A stretch of DNA of 64,000 nucleotides, taken from NCBI GenBank assembly GCA_038238015.1, contig JBBRYA010000009.1, positions 1-64,000 on the forward strand, in the 5' to 3' direction. This document shows positions 16,179-25,292 of the stretch, one piece after another. The notes under the pieces are model-generated. The model was not told the origin of the DNA. It did no database searches and saw nothing but the letters and a program-made list of their open reading frames with translations. The position numbers and the translations under genes were made by a program. This DNA comes from DASQFQ01 sp038238015. GTDB taxonomy: Bacteria > Actinomycetota > Thermoleophilia > Solirubrobacterales > Solirubrobacteraceae. Position 1 is the stretch's first letter. Each line of letters starts with the position of its first letter.

Positions 16179-17765
16179 ATGGGGAGCGAGGGGCTGCTCG
16201 ACGTGCGCGATCTGCACGTGGGCTACGCCGGGGCGGTGCGAGCGCTACACGGCGTCAGCATGTCGATTCCCGCTGGGGCGGTGGTCGCCGTGCTTGGCGG
16301 CAACGGTGCCGGCAAGAGCACGCTGCTGCGCGCGATCTCCGGCACGCTCGCGCTGCAGGGCGGCTCGATCGAGAAGGGCGCGATCGCCTTCGAGGGGCGC
16401 GACCTCGCCGGGCGCGACCCGGGCACGATCGTTCGCTCGGGTGTCGTGCAGGTGCCCGAGGGCCGGCGGATCTTCGGCGAGCTGACGGTCGAGGAGAACC
16501 TGCGCGCGGGGGCCCTCTCGGTCCGCGACCGCGGCGCACGCACGCGTGCCCGCGACCGCGTCTTCGAGCTGTTCCCCCGGCTGCACGAGCGCCGCCGCCA
16601 GCGCGGGGTGCTGCTGTCCGGAGGCGAGCAGCAGATGCTCGCCATCGGCCGCGCGCTGATGAGCGAGCCCAAGCTGCTGCTGCTCGACGAGCCCTCGCTC
16701 GGCCTCGCGCCGCAGGTCGTGGAGCGCATCGGCGAGGTCGTGCGCGAGATCAACGGGCAGGGCACCTCGGTTGTGCTCGTCGAGCAGAACGCGGCGATGG
16801 CGCTGGAGGTCGCGACGGAGGCCTACGTGCTCGAGGTCGGGCGGGTGTCGCTGAGCGGCCCCGCGGCCGAGCTGGCCCAGACCAGCGAGGTGCAGGAGCG
16901 CTACCTGGGCGTGGCCGCGACCACGGCCGGCGGCGCGACGCCCTCGAAGGCGACCGCGACGGGCAACGGCCGCTCCGTCCAGGAGCTCGCGGTCGAGTCG
17001 CTGACGGTGCGCTTCGGCGGCATCACGGCGCTCGAGGACGTGAGCTTCCGGGTGGAGCCCGGGACCGTTCACGCGGTCATCGGCCCCAACGGCGCGGGCA
17101 AGTCCACCTGCCTGAACGTGCTCAGCGGCGTCTACGCGCCGAGCTCGGGGACCGTCCGCTACGGCGACGCGCCGCTCACGGGGCTGCGCCCGCACCGGAT
17201 CGCCCGCCTCGGAGTGAGCCGGACCTTCCAGAACCTCGCGCTCTCCCCTCAGGCCACCGTCGCCGACAACCTGCTGCTCGGCCGCCACCGGCTCTCGAGC
17301 GCGGGCTTCCTGTCGGCGGGCCTCGGGCTGCCGCGCGCCCGCTCGGAGCGCCGCAGCCAGGTGGGACGCGTGCGCGAGATCGCCGGGCTGCTGGCGCTCG
17401 AGGATCAGCTTCAGCGCCGCGTGTCCGAGCTGCCCTACGGCGACCGCAAGCGCGTCGAGCTCGGCCGCGCGCTGTGCGCTGACCCCGCGCTGCTGCTGCT
17501 CGACGAGCCGGTCGCGGGCATGAACGCCGACGAGACCCGCCAGATGTCCCAGACGATCACCGACGTGCGGGCCGAGCTCGGCATCTCGATCCTGCTCGTC
17601 GAGCACGACATGGGCTTCGTCATGGGCCTCGCCGACCGCGTCACCGTCCTGGACTTCGGCAAGCGCATCGCCGACGGAACCCCCGGCGAGGTCCAGAACG
17701 ATCCCGAGGTGCTGCGCGCCTACCTCGGCACCCCGGCCAAGGACACCCAGGAGGCGGACGCGTGA
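16179..17765 (+). CDS. Fused LivF-LivG branched-chain amino acid ABC transporter ATPase
   Basis: A 528-residue protein made of two ABC ATPases in tandem. The first half is LivF-like (Walker A G-G-N-G-A-G-K-S-T at 40-48, signature L-S-G-G-E-Q-Q, Walker B L-L-L-L-D-E-P-S-L-G-L-A-P), the second LivG-like (G-P-N-G-A-G-K-S-T near 305, signature reduced to L-P-Y-G-D-R-K, Walker B L-L-L-L-D-E-P-V-A-G-M-N). In most bacteria these are two genes, with livG before livF; here they are one chain in reverse order joined by a Thr/Ala/Gly-rich linker (about 245-265). It energises uptake with the downstream LivH, LivM and LivK, whose genes overlap in series. Confidence 0.92.
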   Translation: MGSEGLLDVRDLHVGYAGAVRALHGVSMSIPAGAVVAVLGGNGAGKSTLLRAISGTLALQGGSIEKGAIAFEGRDLAGRDPGTIVRSGVVQVPEGRRIFGELTVEENLRAGALSVRDRGARTRARDRVFELFPRLHERRRQRGVLLSGGEQQMLAIGRALMSEPKLLLLDEPSLGLAPQVVERIGEVVREINGQGTSVVLVEQNAAMALEVATEAYVLEVGRVSLSGPAAELAQTSEVQERYLGVAATTAGGATPSKATATGNGRSVQELAVESLTVRFGGITALEDVSFRVEPGTVHAVIGPNGAGKSTCLNVLSGVYAPSSGTVRYGDAPLTGLRPHRIARLGVSRTFQNLALSPQATVADNLLLGRHRLSSAGFLSAGLGLPRARSERRSQVGRVREIAGLLALEDQLQRRVSELPYGDRKRVELGRALCADPALLLLDEPVAGMNADETRQMSQTITDVRAELGISILLVEHDMGFVMGLADRVTVLDFGKRIADGTPGEVQNDPEVLRAYLGTPAKDTQEADA

Positions 17766-18652
17766 CCCAGTTCATCGAGTTGCTGATCAGCGGGATCTCG
17801 CTCGGCTTCGTCTACGCGCTGATCGCGCTGGGCTTCGTGATCATCTTCAAGGCCACGCGGGTCGTGAACTTTGCGCACGGCTCGATCCTGCTGCTCGGGG
17901 CCTACGTGGTCGCCCGTGCCCACGGGAGCCTCGGCTTCCTCGGTGCGGTCCTGCTCGGCATCGCCGCCGCGTCGCTGTGCGCGCTGTTCGTGCAGGTGGT
18001 CATCCTGCGGCGGCTGCGCGGAGCCGCGGTCGACACCCTCGCAATCGTCACCATCGGCGTGGACATCCTGCTGGCCACCGAGCTGACGCGGCGGATCGGC
18101 GCCAACGTGCTGAACATCGGGGACCCGTGGCGCGACCACGTCACGCACTTCGCGAGCTTCTCGGTGCCCTCGGCCCGCGTCGCCGCCGCGGTCGTCGCCG
18201 TGCTGGTGCTCGCGGCGTTCCTGGCCGCGCTGAAGTACTCCGCGTGGGGCGTGGCGATGCGCTCGGCCGCCGAGGACGACGAGGCGGCGGCGCTGATGGG
18301 CATCCGCCTCGGGCGCGTCGCGGCCGGAGCCTGGGTCGTGGCGGGGGCGCTCGCCGCGCTGGGCGGCGTGTTCTTCACAAGCTTCCCGACGCCGGGCGTC
18401 GACGCCTCGGTCGGCCTGGGAGCGCTCACCGCGTTCCCGGCCGCGATCCTCGGCGGCCTTGACTCGGTGGCCGGCGCCGTCGTCGGCGGGCTGATCATCG
18501 GGGTCGTGGCGACGCTGACGGCCGGCTATCAGGACGAGCTGTCCTTCCTCGGCCGCGGCCTGGGCAACGTCGCGCCCTACGTGGTGATGGTGCTCGTCCT
18601 GCTGTGGCGGCCCTCGGGTCTGTTCGGCACCAAGGAGCTCACGCGTGTCTGA
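17762..18652 (+). CDS. livH: Branched-chain amino acid ABC transporter permease LivH
   Basis: A 296-residue permease with about eight membrane helices. The N-terminal Q-F-I-E-L-L-I-S-G-I-S-L-G-F-V-Y-A-L-I-A-L-G and the F-A-H-G-S-I-L-L-L-G-A-Y motif are standard for LivH; the E-D-x-E-A-A-A-L-M-G-I coupling loop that contacts the ATPase is at about 175-187. It starts with GTG in a GTGA overlap with livFG and overlaps livM by 8 bp, so translation of the operon is tightly coupled. The substrate could be branched-chain amino acids or another hydrophobic amino acid or amide. Confidence 0.93.
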   Translation: MTQFIELLISGISLGFVYALIALGFVIIFKATRVVNFAHGSILLLGAYVVARAHGSLGFLGAVLLGIAAASLCALFVQVVILRRLRGAAVDTLAIVTIGVDILLATELTRRIGANVLNIGDPWRDHVTHFASFSVPSARVAAAVVAVLVLAAFLAALKYSAWGVAMRSAAEDDEAAALMGIRLGRVAAGAWVVAGALAALGGVFFTSFPTPGVDASVGLGALTAFPAAILGGLDSVAGAVVGGLIIGVVATLTAGYQDELSFLGRGLGNVAPYVVMVLVLLWRPSGLFGTKELTRV

Positions 18653-19787
18653 TCGCCGGCGCCTGCTCAAGCTCGCGGCGCTGATCGGCTTCGGCGTCCT
18701 GCTGCTGCTGGTCCCGCTCTTCCTCGCGCAGTTCTGGGAGCAGGCGGGCCTGTTCGCGATGGCGTCGATCATCGGGGCGATCGGGCTGACCATCCTCACC
18801 GGCACGACCGGGCAGCTGTCGCTCGCGCACGCGTTCTACGTCGCGGTCGGCGCCTACGGCTACTGCTACTTCGCCGGCGGCGGGGGGACGGGGATCGAGA
18901 AGGTCGCCGGGCTCGGGCTGCCCCCGGTGCTGGCGACGATCCTCGCCGTTGCGCTGGCCGGCCTCGCCGGCGCGCTGTTCAGCCCGATCGCGGGCCGCGT
19001 GCGCGGCATCTACCTCGGGATCGCCTCGATCGGCCTAGTCTTCATCGGCCAGCACATCATGTTCAACGCGACGAGCCTGACCGGCGGCTTCAACGGCCGC
19101 GACGCCCAGCCCTTCAGCCTGCTCGGCTTCCACTTCCAGCAGGGCAGCCCGGACCTCGTGATCGCCGGCGTGCCGTTCGGGGAGCTCGAGAAGCTCTGGT
19201 ACCTCGGGCTGGCACTCGTCGCGCTCGCCTACTGGTACGCGCGCAACCTCGTCGGCGGGCGCCCGGGGCGGGCGCTCGAGACCGTGCGCGACAGCGAGGT
19301 CGCCGCCGCCGTCATGGGCGTCGACGTGACCCGCTACCGGGCCGCCGCCTTCACGCTGTCCTCGATGTACGCGGGGCTCGCCGGCGTGCTGCTGGCGCTC
19401 GCGTTCGGGCGCATCGTGCCCAATACGTTCGGCTTCCCGCTGTCGGTGGACTTCCTGGCGATGATCGTGCTCGGCGGCCTCGGGTCGATCCGGGGCGCGG
19501 CGTTCGGGGCGATCTTCGTCAGCATCCTGCCGCGGGCGCTGGACCACTACAGCGGCTCGCTGCCGCTCGTCTCGGACACCGGCGGCGGAGGCCTGCAGCC
19601 CTCTCAGGCCGCGCGCCTGGTCTACGGCGCGGCGATCATCGCCGTCCTGCTCTACCTGCCCGGCGGCCTGGCCGGCCTCGGCCAGCGGCTGCGGCGCCGG
19701 AAGGCGCCCGGCGACACCCCTGCTTCGCCACCGGAACCCTCCGGTGCGCGCTCGTCCTCACCCGAGTTGAAGGAGAAGGCCACATGA
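18645..19787 (+). CDS. livM: Branched-chain amino acid ABC transporter permease LivM
   Basis: A 380-residue permease with roughly ten hydrophobic helices. Family blocks include I-L-T-G-T-T-G-Q-L-S-L-A-H-A, the coupling region V-R-D-S-E-V-A-A-A-V-M-G-V-D, and V-L-G-G-L-G-S-I-R-G near the C-terminus. A polar C-terminal tail of about 35 residues rich in Pro/Ser/Lys is extra. It pairs with LivH to form the channel. The stop overlaps the ATG of the binding-protein gene (ATGA). Confidence 0.93.
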   Translation: MSDRRRLLKLAALIGFGVLLLLVPLFLAQFWEQAGLFAMASIIGAIGLTILTGTTGQLSLAHAFYVAVGAYGYCYFAGGGGTGIEKVAGLGLPPVLATILAVALAGLAGALFSPIAGRVRGIYLGIASIGLVFIGQHIMFNATSLTGGFNGRDAQPFSLLGFHFQQGSPDLVIAGVPFGELEKLWYLGLALVALAYWYARNLVGGRPGRALETVRDSEVAAAVMGVDVTRYRAAAFTLSSMYAGLAGVLLALAFGRIVPNTFGFPLSVDFLAMIVLGGLGSIRGAAFGAIFVSILPRALDHYSGSLPLVSDTGGGGLQPSQAARLVYGAAIIAVLLYLPGGLAGLGQRLRRRKAPGDTPASPPEPSGARSSSPELKEKAT

Positions 19788-21043
19788 ATAGACGCCTCGT
19801 CCCCCTCGCGACCGGCTTGCTCGTGGTCGCCGTCCTGGGCCTGTCGGCCTGCGGCAAGGCGACCCAGAGCGGCGGCGGGAGCTCCGGCGGCGTGAAGACC
19901 GGCCCCGGCGTCACCGCCAAGCAGATCACGCTCGGAATCCAGACCGACCTCAGCGGCGTCTTCGCCGCGCTCGGCGAGGTCGTCACCAAGAGCGATCAGC
20001 TGTACTGGAAGCAGGTCAACGCCCAGGGTGGCGTGTGCGGCCGCAAGATCAACCTGATCGTCAAGGACCACGGCTATGACCCCCAGACCGCCGTGACCCA
20101 ATACCGCGACCTCTCGCCGAAGGTGGCCGCGCTGCAGCAGGTCGTCGGCTCGCCGATCTCCGCCGCGCTGCTGCCGACCTGGCAGCGCGACCACATGCTG
20201 GCGCTGCTGGCTGCCTGGGCGCCGGCCCTGCTGAGCAAGGACTCGATCGGCATCATCGGGGCCAGCTACGACGTCGAGGCCGTCAACGGCGTCGACTGGC
20301 TGATGAAGAACAAGGGCCTGAAGAAGGGCGACAAGATCGGCGACCTCTACTTCGAGGGCGAGTACGGCGAAGGCGGCCTCGCGGGCGTCAAGGCCGGGGC
20401 CAAGACGAACGGACTGACGGTCGTCGAGCAGAAGATCAAGGCGACCGACACGGACATGTCCGGACAGGTCGCGGCGTTCAAGCGCGCGGGCGTGAAGGCG
20501 ATCTGGGTCACCACCGGGCCCAAGCAGCTCGCCTCGCTCGCCGGCGTGGCCAAGGCGCAGGGCCTCAACGTGCCGATCGGGGGCAACGGGCCGGTGTTCT
20601 CGCCGACCCTGCTCGCTACCGCCGCCGGCCCGGCGCTCGAGCAGAACCTCACGGTCTTCGCGTCGACGGCGCCGATCTCGCTCGACAAGCCGGCGATCGC
20701 CAAGGCGAAGGCCGACTTCCACGCCGCCTACCCGAAGCTCGTCCCTCAGCAGTCCGTGATCACCGGTCTCGCCGAGGGAGAGGTCATGAAGGCCGCGCTG
20801 CAGAAGGCGTGCGACAGCAAGGACCTCAGCCGCGAGGGCATCGTCAAGGGGTTCCGCCAGGTCTCCAACCTCGACACGAAGGGCTTCACCGCCGGTCCGC
20901 TGAACTTCAACGAGGTCGGCAAGCCCTCGACCAAGGAGGTCTACGTGCTCAAGATCGACAAGAGCGCGGACGGCGGCGAGCGGGCGCTCGGCGGCCCCTT
21001 CCTCTCCGACGGCGCGAAGGGCTACACGTTCGCGGGCCCCTGA
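19784..21043 (+). CDS. livK: Branched-chain amino acid ABC transporter substrate-binding lipoprotein
   Basis: A 419-residue periplasmic-binding-type protein anchored as a lipoprotein: signal helix followed by the lipobox L-S-A-C with Cys23. After a Gly/Ser linker the mature domain begins G-V-T-A-K-Q-I-T-L-G-I-Q-T-D-L-S-G, typical for the LivK/amide-binding group, and keeps the bilobed pattern with Y-D-P-Q-T-A-V and G-E-Y-G-E-G-G. It collects the substrate for the transporter encoded upstream. A strong GC hairpin follows the stop. Confidence 0.92.
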   Translation: MNRRLVPLATGLLVVAVLGLSACGKATQSGGGSSGGVKTGPGVTAKQITLGIQTDLSGVFAALGEVVTKSDQLYWKQVNAQGGVCGRKINLIVKDHGYDPQTAVTQYRDLSPKVAALQQVVGSPISAALLPTWQRDHMLALLAAWAPALLSKDSIGIIGASYDVEAVNGVDWLMKNKGLKKGDKIGDLYFEGEYGEGGLAGVKAGAKTNGLTVVEQKIKATDTDMSGQVAAFKRAGVKAIWVTTGPKQLASLAGVAKAQGLNVPIGGNGPVFSPTLLATAAGPALEQNLTVFASTAPISLDKPAIAKAKADFHAAYPKLVPQQSVITGLAEGEVMKAALQKACDSKDLSREGIVKGFRQVSNLDTKGFTAGPLNFNEVGKPSTKEVYVLKIDKSADGGERALGGPFLSDGAKGYTFAGP

Positions 21044-21058
21044 GCCCACGGCCCACTC

Positions 21059-21083
21059 GGCGACCGCGTGCTGCGCGGTCGCC
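21059..21083. terminator. Hairpin terminator after livK, between convergent operons
   Basis: A perfect 10-bp stem, GGCGACCGCG with CGCGGTCGCC, around a TGCTG loop, 15 bp after the livK stop and 53 bp from the end of the convergent J-domain gene. There is no T-tract, as is common in high-GC actinobacteria. It can serve both strands. Confidence 0.65.
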
Positions 21084-21136
21084 GGGTCGCAGGGCCCGCC
21101 GCTCACGCGGCGGCGATCTCCCGAAGCGGGGTACGG

Positions 21137-21883
21137 CTATCCGCCCGCCGCCAGCCGCACCCGCGCCTCGGTGAGCGCTGCCTCGGCGGCGCGGCGCATC
21201 TCCTCGAGCAGGTCGGTGCCGTCCACCGCAGAGGCCATCGCCCGCTCCATCAGCTCGGCGAGCTCTGAGGCCCGCACCTCATCGAGACGGCGCTGAGCGC
21301 GCTCGACGGCGGTGTGCAGCGCGCCGACCCGGCGCGCGGCGCGCACGGAGCGACCCTCCTCGCCGTGCGCCGCGACCGAGTGCGGGGACGCCTCCCACTG
21401 GCGCTGCAGATCGGCTATCGCGTCAGCGTCGCCGGCACGGTAGGCGTCGTTGAGGCGCTTCATGAACGCCTCGGCGTGGCCGCGCGTCTCCGCATCGGGC
21501 GCGAGGTCGGGGTGCATGCGCTTCGCGGCCTCGCGAAAGCGCTTCTTCAGGTCGCCCGTCGGCGCGGGCCCGGGCGGCGCGGGGAGCGCAGCGGCGGCGG
21601 CCGTCGTGCGCCGGGCGCGCGCCGCGGCGCTCTGCGCGGCCTCGGCGTCGTCGCGGGCGCCCGAGCGCTGCGCGGCGAGGCTGAGGAGCCGCGCCTCCAC
21701 GTCGTCGAGCTGCGCCATCACGACACCGACCGTGCGCAGGTAGTCCGCGTTGAAGGCCGCGAGCTCGCCTTCGAGGGTCACCTGCTCGAGCTCGATCTGC
21801 GCGAGGCGGTCGCGAAGGCGCTCCGCCTCGCGCTCGGCGATGGCCGCCGCGGACACGAGGTCGGTCCCTTCGGGTGCGCCCAT
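21137..21883 (-). CDS. Coiled-coil/J-domain-like protein coupled to cydC
   Basis: A 248-residue soluble protein. Residues 10-90 form a heptad-rich coiled coil (E-R-E-A-E-R-L-R-D-R-L-A-Q-I-E-L-E). About residues 108-165 resemble a DnaJ-type J domain: L-K-K-R-F-R-E-A-A-K-R-M-H-P-D-L-A-P, with HPD present, then A-F-M-K-R-L-N-D-A-Y. The C-terminal third is helical and charged. J domains recruit Hsp70 chaperones; no client is evident. The ATG overlaps the cydC stop by ATGA, so it is the last gene of the cytochrome bd operon and may help its assembly (inference). Confidence 0.72.
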   Translation of the reverse strand: MGAPEGTDLVSAAAIAEREAERLRDRLAQIELEQVTLEGELAAFNADYLRTVGVVMAQLDDVEARLLSLAAQRSGARDDAEAAQSAAARARRTTAAAAALPAPPGPAPTGDLKKRFREAAKRMHPDLAPDAETRGHAEAFMKRLNDAYRAGDADAIADLQRQWEASPHSVAAHGEEGRSVRAARRVGALHTAVERAQRRLDEVRASELAELMERAMASAVDGTDLLEEMRRAAEAALTEARVRLAAGG

Positions 21884-23622
21884 CAGGCGGTGACTGCCGC
21901 GGCGCCGCTCCCGATCAGCGCGGCGTAGCGACCGCCCGCGGCCCGCAGCTCCGCGTCGGTGCCGCGCTCGGCGATCCGCCCCTCCTCGAGCACGAGGATC
22001 TCGTTGTAGGCGTCCAGCCCGGAAAGCGCGTGCGTGACGACCAGCAGCCCGCGCTCGCCGGCGGCCGCGGCGAGCGCTCGCAGCAGGCTCTCGGCGGCGA
22101 CGGCGTCGAGGTGCGCGGCCGGCTCGTCGAAGATCAGGAACCGCGCGTCTGCGGCCAGCAGGCGCGCCGCCGCGAGCCTGCGCCGCTGGCCGCCGGAGAG
22201 CGCGCCGCCGTGCTCCCCCACCGCCGTGTCCAGCCCAGCGTCGAGCTCCCCTGCCCAGTCTTCGAGGCCGGCCGCGGCGAGCGCCGCGTGCAGATCCTCC
22301 TCGCCGGCGTCCGGGCGCGCGAGCAGCAGGTTGGCGCGGATCGAGCCGGCGAACAGGTGCGCGTCCTGCCCGCCCAGGCGCACGGCGCGGCGCAGCTCGG
22401 CCTGGCGCAGGCCGCGCACGTCCTTGCCCCCCAGCGTGACCGACCCGGAGTCGGGATCGAGGAAGCGCACGAGCAGCCGGGCGAGCGTGGTCTTGCCCGC
22501 GCCGCTGGCCCCGACGATCGCGATGCGCCGCCCAGGCGCCAGTCGCAGGCTCACCCCCTCGAGCGCCCACGGGCCGCCGGGCGCGAAGCGCACGCACGCG
22601 TCGTGCAGCGCGAGCTCACCTCCTGAGGGCAGCGGCGCGGGCGCCGCGGGGTCGGCCACCGCCGCGCCGGCAACGGTGACCTGCTCGAGCCGCGCGGCCG
22701 CCTGCGCGGTCGTGTCCAGGTGCTGAGCCGTGGTGGCCAGCGGCACCACCCCCTCCAGCGAGGCGAAGGCGAGCAGGGCGAGCGCCGCAAGCGCCACGCC
22801 CGCGAGCGTTCCGCCGTGCACCGCGGGCAACGCGACGGCGACCACGATCACGGCAGCCCCCGTGGAGAGCAGCGCACCGAAGCCGGCGGCGAGCGCGGCG
22901 GCGAGCGCATCGCGCCGCTGCGCGCGCACGAGCTCGGCGTCGGCGGCCACGACGCGCTGGGCCCATTCCCCTTGGCGACCGGCGACCGCAAGCTCCCCGG
23001 CCCCTTGCGCAAACTCGATTAGCTGCACGGTCAGCTGGGCGCGCGCGGGCGCCTGGCGCCGCGCCGCCGTCCGGGCGACGGCCGCGGCCGCCAGCGGCGG
23101 CACGATCGCCGCGACCGCAAGCACGCCGGCCAGCGCCGCCGCGGCCGGCGCATAGATGAGCGCGGCGGTGAGCACGGCGACGCTCGTGGTGGCGGCCGCC
23201 ACCAGCGGCGGCCCGAGACCCCGCAGGTAGAGGTGCTGCAGGCCGTCCACGTCGGCGACGAAGCGGCCCAGCAGATCGGCCGAGCGCAGCCCCAGGCCTC
23301 CGGGCACGAGCGGCGCCAGGCGCTCGAAGAAGCGCACGCGCAGGTCGGCCAGCACCCGCAGGGCCACGTCGTGCGACGCGAGGCGCTCGGCGTAGCGGAG
23401 CGTCGCGCGGGCGAGCGCGAGGCCGCGCACGGCGACGATCGCGACGCTCAGCGAGAGGATCGGCGGACGCTCGGCCGCGCGGCTGATCAGGTAGCCCGAC
23501 GTCGCCAGCAGCCCCACGGCAGCCAGCACCGCGCCGGCGCCGAGCGCGACCGCGAGGGCGAGCCGCGGCCAGCGGGTGCGCGTGTCGCGGACCACCCGCC
23601 ACAGTGCGGCGCGCTCGCTCAC
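21883..23622 (-). CDS. cydC: Thiol reductant ABC exporter subunit CydC
   Basis: A 579-residue half-transporter with an N-terminal six-helix membrane domain (G-Y-L-I-S-R-A-A-E-R-P-P-I near residue 47 is a CydC hallmark) and a C-terminal ATPase with G-A-S-G-A-G-K-T-T, signature L-S-G-G-Q-R-R-R-L and Walker B F-L-I-F-D-E-P. With CydD it exports cysteine or glutathione-type thiols (or heme-related cargo) needed for assembly of cytochrome bd. The GTG/ATG junctions with cydD upstream (4-bp overlap) and the J-domain gene downstream (ATGA) show a coupled operon. Confidence 0.93.
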   Translation of the reverse strand: MSERAALWRVVRDTRTRWPRLALAVALGAGAVLAAVGLLATSGYLISRAAERPPILSLSVAIVAVRGLALARATLRYAERLASHDVALRVLADLRVRFFERLAPLVPGGLGLRSADLLGRFVADVDGLQHLYLRGLGPPLVAAATTSVAVLTAALIYAPAAAALAGVLAVAAIVPPLAAAAVARTAARRQAPARAQLTVQLIEFAQGAGELAVAGRQGEWAQRVVAADAELVRAQRRDALAAALAAGFGALLSTGAAVIVVAVALPAVHGGTLAGVALAALALLAFASLEGVVPLATTAQHLDTTAQAAARLEQVTVAGAAVADPAAPAPLPSGGELALHDACVRFAPGGPWALEGVSLRLAPGRRIAIVGASGAGKTTLARLLVRFLDPDSGSVTLGGKDVRGLRQAELRRAVRLGGQDAHLFAGSIRANLLLARPDAGEEDLHAALAAAGLEDWAGELDAGLDTAVGEHGGALSGGQRRRLAAARLLAADARFLIFDEPAAHLDAVAAESLLRALAAAAGERGLLVVTHALSGLDAYNEILVLEEGRIAERGTDAELRAAGGRYAALIGSGAAAVTA

Positions 23623-25292
23623 GCGGTGATCCCCGTCGCCAGCGCCTCGCGCAGGCGGCCGCCCTCGAGCTCGGCGATGCGCCCGGCCGTCTGCGCGAGC
23701 GCGCCGCGGTGGGTGATCAGCAGCGTCGTCCGGCCCACCGCGGCCTCGGCGATCGCCTCCCCCACCGCCGCCGCCGACTCCTCATCGAGGTGCGCGGTGG
23801 GCTCGTCGAGGATCAGCAGCGGGGCGTCGCGCAGCAGCGCGCGAGCGAGCCCCAGCCGCTGGGCCTGCCCGGCCGACAGTGCGCGCCCGCCTTCGCCCAC
23901 CAGGGTGTCCAGGCCGCGCGGCAGGCCCGCGACCACGTCGTCGATGCGGGCGGCGCGCAGCGCGCGCCAGACGGCTTCGCGCGACGCGCCGGGCACCGCG
24001 AGCCGCACGTTGTCGGCGACCGAGGCGGCGAACAGCGTCGGGCGCTGCGGCAGCCAGGCCACGCGCGCACGCCACGCCGCCGGGTCGACCCCCGCCAGAT
24101 CCACCCCGGCGCAGGCCACGCGGCCGCCATCGGGCTCGAGCAGGCCCAGCAGCAGCGCGGCAAGCGTGCTCTTGCCCGCCCCGCTCGGACCGGTCAGCGC
24201 AACCAGCTCGCCGGGCGCGAGCGTGAGGTCGACGCCGGCCAGCGCGGGCCCGCCCCGGCCGGGATAGGCGAGCGTCACCCCTTCGAGGCGGACCGGCCCG
24301 CGCGCGGGATCGGGCGCGGCCGAGTGGTGCACCGGCCCCGCGGCGCGGGGCGCGGGGATGTCCTCGAGCAGCGTGCGGGCCGCGGCGACGCCGTCGGCCG
24401 CGGCGTGGAACTGCGAGCCGAGCTGGCGCAGCGGCAGGTAGAGCTCCGGGGCCAGCAGCAGCACGGTCAGCCCCGCCTCGAGCCCGATCGCCCCGCGCAC
24501 GAGCTGGAGCCCGATCGTCACGGCGGCCAGCGCCGTGCCGAGCATCGCGACGAGCTCGAGCACGAGCGCCGAGAGAAAGCCGACGCGCAGCGTCGCCATC
24601 GTCTCGCGCCGCAGGCGCTCCCCGACGCCGGCCAGCGTCTGCGCCTGGGCCTGCTCGCGCGCATGGGCACGCAGGGTCTCCAGGCCCTCGACCACGTCGA
24701 GGAAGTGCGCCGACAGCGCGGTCAGCGTGCGCCAGCGCGCGTTCGCCAGCGCCGCCGTGCCGCGCCCGATCAGCACCATGAAGACCACGATCAGCGGCAC
24801 GGTCACCGCCAGCACCAGCGCGACCACCGGATCCAGCGTGGCGACGTAGGCGAGGACCGCGAGCGGCACCAGCGCCGAGAGCACGACCTGCGGCAGGTAG
24901 CGGGCGAAGTAGTCCTGCAGGGCGTCGACGCCCTGGACGGCCGCCGCCGCGAGCGCGCCCGCCGTGGCCGACGGGCGCCGGCCGCGCGCGAGGCCGAGCA
25001 CGAGCCGGCCGCGCAGGTCCGACATCACCCGCGCGGCGCCGGCTCGGCCCGAAAGCTCGAAACCGGCCGCCACGAGGCCGCGCGCGAGCGCGACCCCCGC
25101 GAGCGCGAGGAGCGCCGGGGTGAGCGAGGCCGGCGTCGCGTGGCGCAGGAACGCCGCGGTGACGACGTGGGCGAGCAGGGCCGCCTGCGCGACGGTGAGC
25201 GCGGCTGCGCACGCCCCGAGCGCCACGGCCGTGGCGAGCTGCACGCGCGCCGGGCGGCTCGCGCGCACCAGCTCGCGGTCGATCGCGCTCAC
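23619..25292 (-). CDS. cydD: Thiol reductant ABC exporter subunit CydD
   Basis: A 557-residue half-transporter: membrane domain residues 1-310 with the conserved D-Y-F-A-R-Y-L-P-Q stretch, then an ATPase with G-P-S-G-A-G-K-S-T, Q-loop W-L-P-Q-R-P-T-L-F, signature L-S-A-G-Q-A-Q-R-L (Ala replacing the first Gly, as is usual in CydD) and Walker B L-L-I-L-D-E-P-T-A-H-L-D. It pairs with CydC. The GTG start overlaps the cydB stop by GTGA. Confidence 0.93.
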   Translation of the reverse strand: MSAIDRELVRASRPARVQLATAVALGACAAALTVAQAALLAHVVTAAFLRHATPASLTPALLALAGVALARGLVAAGFELSGRAGAARVMSDLRGRLVLGLARGRRPSATAGALAAAAVQGVDALQDYFARYLPQVVLSALVPLAVLAYVATLDPVVALVLAVTVPLIVVFMVLIGRGTAALANARWRTLTALSAHFLDVVEGLETLRAHAREQAQAQTLAGVGERLRRETMATLRVGFLSALVLELVAMLGTALAAVTIGLQLVRGAIGLEAGLTVLLLAPELYLPLRQLGSQFHAAADGVAAARTLLEDIPAPRAAGPVHHSAAPDPARGPVRLEGVTLAYPGRGGPALAGVDLTLAPGELVALTGPSGAGKSTLAALLLGLLEPDGGRVACAGVDLAGVDPAAWRARVAWLPQRPTLFAASVADNVRLAVPGASREAVWRALRAARIDDVVAGLPRGLDTLVGEGGRALSAGQAQRLGLARALLRDAPLLILDEPTAHLDEESAAAVGEAIAEAAVGRTTLLITHRGALAQTAGRIAELEGGRLREALATGITA

